From SAR324 cluster bacterium (GTDB lineage: Bacteria > Bdellovibrionota > UBA2361 > JAAZON01): a stretch of DNA of 17,076 nt. The position numbers and the translations under genes were made by a program. The stretch lies in contig JAAZON010000051.1 of NCBI GenBank assembly GCA_012797725.1, forward strand, positions 1 through 17,076, given 5' to 3'. Positions 1 to 5,396 of the stretch are shown piece by piece. The notes under the pieces are model-generated. The model made no database searches and had not been told where the DNA came from. It saw only the letters and a program-made list of their open reading frames with translations. Position 1 is the first letter of the stretch. Each line of letters opens with the position of its first letter.

Positions 1-1865
1 ACTAGGGCCTGCTCCCTAATTGGACTTAGCCAATAATTATTTTTTAACCTTGATGTTAGTCGCCCTATCTCATTATCAACCTTAATCACATCATCTTTCC
101 CGATTCCAGATTGCTGGAGGAAGTTGGAGTCACCCAAGGCTGTCCCAGATTTTTGTATGACTTCAGCCCAATGCAAGACTACGGCCGAATTTCGCACTTT
201 GATCTCTGTTATTTGAGAGAAGCTTCTGAACTGATCAAACGCCTTTACCATCTCCAATCCAAAGCCAAGATACTGGAGTAGAGAGCCGCAATAGGAAAGA
301 TGATCATAGCCCCATTTTGATTTTTCATAAATCATATCATACGGGCGAGAGCTTAAACTCAGATACTTTATATAATGCTCAAAATTCTTGGCATCATGGA
401 AGAGCAATGCCGCTAAACTCATATGACGCACTCCTGTGAGTAACATTCCATATCCCGGTCCAACATCACTAAAAGTTGCGCCAACAGTTCTTCCAATCTC
501 TATCGCAGAGGGTAGCTTGCGTGCAATGCAATCCCAACCCGTGACCTCACAATGTTTTGAAAACTCCCCCGCCAAATAAGAGAGAACAATAATTGATACT
601 ACCTCCTTTGCTGAAAGACCCTCCACAATTGTAGTCAATATTTCATCTTCGGAACTTGTCGTAGCTAATGGAAGATAAAATTCTGAAGCTTTGTAGAGTA
701 CGGATCCTAAATCTGGGAATGTCTTAAGAAGGGGGCCTATAAGCCTAACAACAGTATCAAGAAAAGAGACACGTTGGGTAACTGAAAAAAGATTCTCGGC
801 ATTTCTTACTCCTCTCACACAGGCAACAACTAAAGGATGAGCCTTCCCAAGAAATCCCACACTACCTCGCTCAATAGCTGCGTGTTTTGCAGGTGGCGCA
901 ACTGGAACCAACCTTCCCGATAGCGTCCTTTTCGTCCCTGCTTCTGCTAAACTTCTTGAGGTTGCCTTGCTAATTGACTCTCTATCGGAAATCCTAGACT
1001 CAGTGGCTTTGCTCTCGGAATCCACCTGCGCTTTTTGTGAGGACTTTGAGAGAAAATCTGAAAGATCCTGATAGAGTTTCTCATAATTTAAACCAAGATA
1101 CCTTAGAGGTCGAAAGTGGCTCTGCACCGGCAAAGCTTTATCTGGCGAGTATCGATCCCATTTTGCTTCCTCATATGCAGTCACTACCTCAATACTACTT
1201 AAAACAACTAATTTTCGATTGACGAGTTCTGTTGAATTTATTTGAGAATCGCGGTCAATACATGCTAAGATCTTCTCGGGAAGGCCATGAAGACTCAAAT
1301 AACGTAGGCCTGCTCTCTCTAGATCAAACGCATACTCTTTCGCCAGTCGATAAGCAAGCCTTGTTCGATTTCCTTCAGTCTGCACAGCTGATATGTAATG
1401 TTCCTTCAAATAGAGTACTGCCACCATATCTCCGAAACGTGCGAACAAGCCAATTAGGCCACATTGCTCTGCTTGTTGAGGATCGACTGAGTTTCCTATG
1501 AGACGCGCAATATTTGATATTTTAAGGCACTCCGCTCTAGATTTCTCCAAAAACGTTGCGAGTTCTGAGGAATCGGGAAGTGATCTCCCTTTCAGGTTTT
1601 GGCATAATTCATTAAGTATCTTTACACCCAGCAAAGTAACCATCTGACTGACAGGCATCATATTCACTGAATATCCTCTAGCATATGTCGTGCTTGAGAT
1701 AGTTTTGTATAGTTCCAGTAATAAGACTGGATCCTTTACAACCAATTGCGCGAGAGATTCCGCTTTAAAGCCATGTTCAGTAAGCGCAGCTTGCGCAGCT
1801 TCTAAATTGGCCTTATTTGGTGGAATAGCAATTAAATTTAAAGGATCCCGCCTCTCGCGCACCAT
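1..1865 (-). CDS. Large protein with two degenerate HDOD domains, partial at left edge
   Basis: The minus strand is open without a stop from an ATG at 1865 to the window edge (621 codons seen, C-terminus missing). Residues about 30-210 follow the HDOD pattern: LAQLVVKDPVLLLELYK near 38, a short loop, then VTLLGVKILNEL near 76, and LHGLPEKILACI near 192. Residues 271-335 form a Ser/Lys/Glu-rich linker. Residues about 340-550 repeat the pattern, including EKSKWGYDHLSYCGSLLQYL near 514. HDOD proteins are signalling or regulatory proteins related to HD phosphohydrolases. Here the usual LLHD position reads LFARFGD (residues 140-146) and the second copy also lacks an HD pair, so catalysis is unlikely. 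The gene starts 15 nt after the asd-like stop, in the same frame, with no clear Shine-Dalgarno, so translational coupling is likely. The family call is firm for copy 1 and less so for copy 2. Function is unknown. Confidence 0.75.
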   Translation of the reverse strand, partial: MVRERRDPLNLIAIPPNKANLEAAQAALTEHGFKAESLAQLVVKDPVLLLELYKTISSTTYARGYSVNMMPVSQMVTLLGVKILNELCQNLKGRSLPDSSELATFLEKSRAECLKISNIARLIGNSVDPQQAEQCGLIGLFARFGDMVAVLYLKEHYISAVQTEGNRTRLAYRLAKEYAFDLERAGLRYLSLHGLPEKILACIDRDSQINSTELVNRKLVVLSSIEVVTAYEEAKWDRYSPDKALPVQSHFRPLRYLGLNYEKLYQDLSDFLSKSSQKAQVDSESKATESRISDRESISKATSRSLAEAGTKRTLSGRLVPVAPPAKHAAIERGSVGFLGKAHPLVVACVRGVRNAENLFSVTQRVSFLDTVVRLIGPLLKTFPDLGSVLYKASEFYLPLATTSSEDEILTTIVEGLSAKEVVSIIVLSYLAGEFSKHCEVTGWDCIARKLPSAIEIGRTVGATFSDVGPGYGMLLTGVRHMSLAALLFHDAKNFEHYIKYLSLSSRPYDMIYEKSKWGYDHLSYCGSLLQYLGFGLEMVKAFDQFRSFSQITEIKVRNSAVVLHWAEVIQKSGTALGDSNFLQQSGIGKDDVIKVDNEIGRLTSRLKNNYWLSPIREQAL

Positions 1866-1880
1866 ACTTGTTCTTTTAGT

Positions 1881-2891
1881 TTAATCACCAAACTTTTCGA
1901 TAACTTGCTGGCCTATCTTCAAAGCGCATAAAGCCCCTCCTCTTCGAACGTTGTCACCAACAATCCACATGTTCAAGCCATGCAAGACAGAATAATCACG
2001 ACGTATTCTTCCAACATGAATTGCTTCTGAGCCTATGACTGTTAGTGGCATGGGATATTCTAAAGGATCAGATGATATTTCTAATCCTTTTAGGCCTTGC
2101 AGGAGACTAGTGCACCTATCAGGAAGTAATTCCCCGGATGTCTCTATATTCACACTCAATGAATATGTATGGAAAATTGGCACGCGTACAACAGTAGCTG
2201 TCATCTGCAGATCAGGGAGTTCCAGAACTTTCTTAATCTCGGCGATTATGCCATATTCTTCTTTCGTGTATGCATCTCCACGGATAAGATCAACCTGAGG
2301 AATACAATTAAACGCTATCTGATGTTGAAAGGCATCGCATACCACTTGGCGCTGGTTGAAGATGCAAATAGTCTGCGACCAAAGTTCATCGAGCGCAGCC
2401 TTCCCAGCACCAGAAACACTCTCAAAGACCGAGATCACCACTCGCTTGATACCAACTTCATCTTGAATAGACTTCAAAATTGGACTTAAAAAAACGGCTG
2501 AAGGGCTGGGGCAACTAATTAGCCTGTTCGAAATTGTCAGAGCTTTAAAATTAACTTCTGGTACAATAACAGGAATCTCAGGGTCTAGTCGGAATTGATT
2601 TGAACAATCAATAACCAAGGCCCCTGATTCAATTGCTATAGGAACATATTTAGAAGCCAGACTCGCCTCGACAGAAAAGAACGCAATATCAACGCCCTCA
2701 AAAGAATCGTCTCCTAATACGTCAATCTTGTATTCGGAATCCCGGCAACTATAAACTTCGCCTTCTGAGTCACTCGATGCAAAGAGACGCAGATCTGAAA
2801 ATTCTATCGGAGAATCTTCAAGACATACAAGAATCTCATTCCCCACCAATCCAGTGGCTCCAACTACTGCGATTACCGGATTTTTCTTCAT
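1881..2891 (-). CDS. Aspartate-semialdehyde dehydrogenase homologue (USG-1-like), catalytic residues replaced
   Basis: The product has 336 residues, the normal Asd length. The start is the ATG at 2891, preceded by GGGGG; an in-frame ATG at 3053 would add 54 residues unlike the family. The fold is clear: N-terminal Rossmann motif VVGATGLVG (9-17), FESVSGAGKA (156-165), QIAFNCIPQ (191-199), VRVPIF (235-240), VGRIRRD (293-299) and MWIVGDN (308-314). In true Asd the active site reads CPNCST or NPNCST; here it reads CPSPSA, putting Pro130 in place of the catalytic Cys. The motif AHSES or GHSE is TYSLS, so Tyr243 replaces the acid/base His and Leu245 the Glu. The QAVSGAG Gln is Glu157. The protein therefore resembles Usg, the non-enzymatic Asd paralogue of gamma-proteobacteria, and probably cannot make aspartate semialdehyde. 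A functional asd should lie elsewhere in the genome. It is the first gene of a probable operon with the HDOD gene. Confidence 0.85.
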   Translation of the reverse strand: MKKNPVIAVVGATGLVGNEILVCLEDSPIEFSDLRLFASSDSEGEVYSCRDSEYKIDVLGDDSFEGVDIAFFSVEASLASKYVPIAIESGALVIDCSNQFRLDPEIPVIVPEVNFKALTISNRLISCPSPSAVFLSPILKSIQDEVGIKRVVISVFESVSGAGKAALDELWSQTICIFNQRQVVCDAFQHQIAFNCIPQVDLIRGDAYTKEEYGIIAEIKKVLELPDLQMTATVVRVPIFHTYSLSVNIETSGELLPDRCTSLLQGLKGLEISSDPLEYPMPLTVIGSEAIHVGRIRRDYSVLHGLNMWIVGDNVRRGGALCALKIGQQVIEKFGD

Positions 2892-3262
2892 AGAGCCCCC
2901 ATTCTTCAGAGCAATATTGACATATTTTGCCTCAAGACTATTTAAACAATTTTTTACAAAAAACCAAATTAAATTGTTACGATTGAACAATGACAAATTG
3001 GTATAAATATTAGCTTTTGGATTCGCAATACTACCTTGTTTATAACAGAGCATGACGTATTATGGCTAGGTAAGGAGATTGGACATGGCTCAGAAGCAAC
3101 TGTGAGGCTCTATGGCCCCTTAAATGCCCCAATTCATCTTGTCATAGATAATAAATGAAGTTTTTCTGTCCTTAGCATGCCCTAAATCCATTGCCTCACT
3201 TGGGCAGGTGCGCCATTATTAACGGAATAGAAACTCTGTATTTTTAGGAATCGTAACTACCA
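2892..3262. other. Divergent intergenic region between asd-like and yjeF_N-like genes
   Basis: This 371-nt gap separates two divergent genes. It holds the minus-strand promoter at 2968-2996. A weaker plus-strand candidate is TTGCCT (3191-3196), 17 nt, CATTAT (3214-3219), about 45 nt before the start at 3263. A strong AAGGAG (3072-3077) precedes a six-codon plus ORF at 3085-3105 (ATG to TGA). No RNA gene or repeat was recognised. Confidence 0.5.
2968..2996 (-). promoter_or_regulatory. Predicted sigma-70 promoter of the asd-like/HDOD operon
   Basis: Read on minus: TTGTCA (2996-2991), a 17-nt spacer, then TTTAAT (2973-2968). Each hexamer matches five of six consensus bases and the spacing is ideal. 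It lies about 75 nt upstream of the chosen start at 2891. It also lies inside the N-terminal extension that a start at 3053 would require, which supports the shorter protein. Confidence 0.55.
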
Positions 3263-4066
3263 ATGCAATCCGGTGACACAAGAGACTCATTTCTTTTTTA
3301 TGATAAGACTGGAATTCACTTTCATGGAGTTTCTAAACAACAACTCCTGGACGCTCGAAAGATACTTATTACAGAAATAGGCTTATCCAACCTTCAAATT
3401 ACCGAAGCTGCCTCTTATAGTCTTGCAATGGTAGTACGTTTTGCCCTTGGGCTGTCTGCAACCGGAGGCAAAGTGTGCCTCGTCGTGAATGACTCCCTTG
3501 CTGGGCAAGTTGCCCTAGCCTGCGCCAGGCACCTCAGAAACGCTGGAAGCGAAACAATACTTTTACCTTTTTGTGCGGTATCAAATGCTAGTGATGATTT
3601 TCGACAGCAATTCCAAGTCCTACAAAAAATGGATGTTAAAGTTGTCGCGCCAGAAACTATTTCCACTATTGAGACCTACTTTGAGCAAGCCCACAATCTG
3701 ATTTTTGCTCTCTACGGGGGAAATATTAGTGTGCCCTTTGCTATGGACGATTTTATTAAATTTTTGAATGAATCCAGAATCCCCATTCATTGCATTGAAA
3801 GCCCCTTTGGAGTCAATGTTGATACAGGATTCATTGAAGATGAAGCTTTGTATGCATCTTCTACCCTATCACTTGGCGCACCTTTCAAGGGACTACACCC
3901 TGCAAATGATTATGTAGGAAGACATTATCTATGCGATATTTCTTTAACCAAATCACTATATGAGACTATGGGAGATGACCTTAGTCGGCTTTTCTCGGAT
4001 CAGCCAGTGATACAAATTTTCCCAGAAAAAAATGAAGGGTCTCAATCTGAGAGTGACATCCCGTAA
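3263..4066 (+). CDS. YjeF_N-domain protein (divergent NAD(P)HX epimerase-like)
   Basis: This 267-residue protein follows the whole YjeF_N (NAD(P)H-hydrate epimerase) domain: VSKQQLLDARK near 23, an N-terminal helix (ITEAASYSLAMV, 46-57), a strand then helix ending ACARHLRNAGSET (86-98), a region near 145-165 (IFALYGGNISVPF), SPFGVNVDTG (180-189) for the usual IPSGvdadtG, and LSLGAPFKGL (202-211) with VGRHYLCDISL (218-228) for lGapKxG...G...vadIgi. The ADP-dependent dehydratase domain of bifunctional NnrD is absent. The GNNGGDG loop that binds NAD(P)HX is replaced by NDSLAGQ (76-82), and the Asp before the PSG motif is Glu179. Epimerase activity is doubtful; a regulatory or altered-substrate role is inferred. 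AGGA lies about 13 nt before the ATG. The 3' end overlaps the convergent gene ending at 4042 by 25 nt. Confidence 0.7.
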   Translation: MQSGDTRDSFLFYDKTGIHFHGVSKQQLLDARKILITEIGLSNLQITEAASYSLAMVVRFALGLSATGGKVCLVVNDSLAGQVALACARHLRNAGSETILLPFCAVSNASDDFRQQFQVLQKMDVKVVAPETISTIETYFEQAHNLIFALYGGNISVPFAMDDFIKFLNESRIPIHCIESPFGVNVDTGFIEDEALYASSTLSLGAPFKGLHPANDYVGRHYLCDISLTKSLYETMGDDLSRLFSDQPVIQIFPEKNEGSQSESDIP

Positions 4067-4311
4067 AGAGTCCATTTATAAGTTTTGATTTCATCTCCTC
4101 TTGATACTACTATCAACCATCCTTCCTTCGGTGGACTTTGTCCACCATCACTGTGAAGGCATATTGTTCTTCCATCGTCACAAAGAATCGTATCAAAACC
4201 TGCAATTCGTTCATCCCACGACTGAGGTTTTTCTCCACAAGGATATCGAGAATCTAATAATTTTTTAACACGAACTAATTTCGGAAGGACTTCAATCCTA
4301 TCACAATTCAT
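4042..4311 (-). CDS. Hypothetical protein, 89 residues
   Basis: I do not recognise this small soluble protein. It has no signal peptide or membrane segment. The second half (FDTILCDDGRTICLHSDGG, then WLIVVSRGDEI) looks like a small beta-rich fold with alternating hydrophobic residues. It begins 15 nt after the stop of the gene at 4327-4707 on the same strand and has no Shine-Dalgarno of its own, so it is probably translated by coupling. Its 3' end overlaps the convergent yjeF_N-like gene by 25 nt. It may be real or chance; the close spacing favours a real gene. Confidence 0.45.
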   Translation of the reverse strand: MNCDRIEVLPKLVRVKKLLDSRYPCGEKPQSWDERIAGFDTILCDDGRTICLHSDGGQSPPKEGWLIVVSRGDEIKTYKWTLYGMSLSD

Positions 4312-4326
4312 AAGAATGGGGTTAAA

Positions 4327-4707
4327 TTAAGATTCTGAGGGCTCCACTTCAGTGACGACTTGCATGCCAAAGTATGGAGATGGGCCATGACGAACATCTC
4401 GCATCATTTCAGCTGCTTCTTTTGTCTCTACAGTTGACCATTGTATTTGTGTTTCACCTCGCACCCCCAGATCTCCTATTCGAGTGGGAACAAGAAATAA
4501 GTCACCAGCGATGGCATCGTCTTTAGAAATAAGTCGCACTATTGATATAGCTCGTTTTCTGTTATCAGCTGCGCGCTTTGCGAATCTTTTCAAATCCTCG
4601 ATGTTTTTTTCGATGTGCCATTGATTACGGGCGACTCCGGGACATGCGAAGATCTCACGGCCTCCATCAATGGCTCGTTCAAGATCAAGAAGGTAATCAA
4701 TTGACAT
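4327..4707 (-). CDS. Hypothetical protein, 126 residues
   Basis: This product is not recognised. The start ATG at 4707 has a clear GGGAG eight nt upstream, which supports it as a real gene over the overlapping frames at 4590-4775 (minus) and 4578-4820 (plus). The N-terminal half is helical and charged (IEDLKRFAKRAADNRKRA, about 36-53). The C-terminal half looks like beta strands (ISIVRLIS, DLFLVPTRIG, MQVVTEVEP). There is no Cys cluster, signal peptide or membrane segment. It follows the ihfB-like gene on the same strand after a 109-nt gap and precedes the 89-residue gene at 4042-4311. Confidence 0.6.
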   Translation of the reverse strand: MSIDYLLDLERAIDGGREIFACPGVARNQWHIEKNIEDLKRFAKRAADNRKRAISIVRLISKDDAIAGDLFLVPTRIGDLGVRGETQIQWSTVETKEAAEMMRDVRHGPSPYFGMQVVTEVEPSES

Positions 4708-4801
4708 ATATTAAACTCCCAACTTTCCAAACATGGCAAAATAGCGTGCCAACTTCGCTTTCTCCGACTCAACAAGAGTATCGGAAAAACACAGTAAAAC
4801 T

Positions 4802-4818
4802 AAAGGCTTTGTGCCTTT
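4802..4818 (-). terminator. Weak Rho-independent terminator candidate after ihfB-like gene
   Basis: A perfect 6-bp inverted repeat (aaaggc / gccttt, 5-nt loop) overlaps the ihfB-like stop codon. Read on minus it is followed by TAGTTTTA. The stem is short and the U-tract has only four U, so termination would be partial. Confidence 0.3.
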
Positions 4819-5119
4819 AAGATGCACCCTGCTCCGCCGCCTCTATTTGATCTATACGCTCTTTAAGTTCTTTACCGACCTTAAAGAAGGGTAACTTTTT
4901 ACGAGGAACAGAAATTTTGTCGCCCGTCTTAGGATTTCGCCCTTGATATGAATCGTAAAGCTTCACAACAAAGCTTCCAAACCCACGAATCTCAATACGT
5001 CCACCATTGACCATGGTGTCTTTCATCTTTTTGTAAATGAGATTCACTATTTCTTCGGCCTGTATGATATTAAGGCCACAACGCTCAGCTAATCTTTCAA
5101 TTAACTCTGATTTATTCAC
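4817..5119 (-). CDS. ihfB: Integration host factor beta-type DNA-bending protein (HU/IHF family)
   Basis: This 100-residue protein opens NKSELIERLAERCG, close to IHF-beta of enterobacteria. It carries the family core RIEIRGFGSF (41-50) and the DNA-contacting arm GRNPKTGDKI (60-69), with the intercalating proline at 63. It ends FFKVGKELKERI (78-89) plus a short Glu/Ala tail. EIRGFGSF is the IHF-beta form; HU normally has VGFGTF or similar. IHF bends DNA at specific sites as a heterodimer with IHF-alpha, which is not in this window. The start is GTG at 5119, preceded by GAAGAGG with about four nt spacing. A strong promoter lies at 5155-5182. Two unknown small genes follow on the same strand. 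Confidence 0.88.
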   Translation of the reverse strand: MNKSELIERLAERCGLNIIQAEEIVNLIYKKMKDTMVNGGRIEIRGFGSFVVKLYDSYQGRNPKTGDKISVPRKKLPFFKVGKELKERIDQIEAAEQGAS

Positions 5120-5154
5120 AGCGCCTCTTCTTTAAAAAAATGAATATTCATAAT

Positions 5155-5182
5155 GCTATACTTCTTCTACGTATGATGTCAA
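5155..5182 (-). promoter_or_regulatory. Predicted sigma-70 promoter of ihfB-like gene
   Basis: Read on minus: a perfect TTGACA (5182-5177), a 16-nt spacer, then TATAGC (5160-5155). It sits about 36 nt upstream of the GTG start, an expected distance for a short leader. No overlapping operator was recognised. Confidence 0.6.
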
Positions 5183-5314
5183 AACTTCTATTAAGTTCCA
5201 AGAATTAGCTTAGCAGCGTCAAGTTTTTTTTGATTACATTCTTCCCTATGTAAATCCATAGCATGATTTTCGTGTCCGGAATTCAAGTTTTGCTGGCCGT
5301 GTTTGATTTGTCGA

Positions 5315-5331
5315 GACCCTGTATCGGGGTC
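5315..5331. repeat. Small inverted repeat downstream of the GT-TPR gene
   Basis: A perfect 5-bp stem (gaccc / gggtc) with a 7-nt loop lies in the 277-nt gap between the ihfB start and the GT-TPR stop. There is no T-tract on either side, so it is not a convincing terminator. Nothing else was recognised in this gap except the ihfB promoter. Confidence 0.3.
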
Positions 5332-5396
5332 AACATGCTGTTATAAATAGATTTTTCTAGAAAGCTCTTGTCTTGGCGGCCACATCTAAAAATGTT

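Noticed and set aside
1037..1884. Three small plus ORFs (1037-1222, 1232-1501, 1690-1884)
   Set aside because: All lie antisense to the continuous HDOD frame and have no supporting ribosome sites.
2892..3053. N-terminal extension of the asd-like protein starting at ATG 3053
   Set aside because: The 54 extra residues are unlike the family, the promoter at 2968-2996 lies inside them, and GGGGG precedes the ATG at 2891.
4578..4820. 80-residue plus ORF and overlapping minus ORF 4590-4775
   Set aside because: Both conflict with the 126-residue minus gene, which has a good Shine-Dalgarno.
5224..5231. T8 tract as a plus-strand terminator
   Set aside because: No stable hairpin stands before it and no plus-strand gene ends nearby.
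5250..5345. 27-codon hydrophobic plus ORF in the ihfB/GT-TPR gap
   Set aside because: No ribosome site, and it overlaps the small inverted repeat; not distinguishable from chance.
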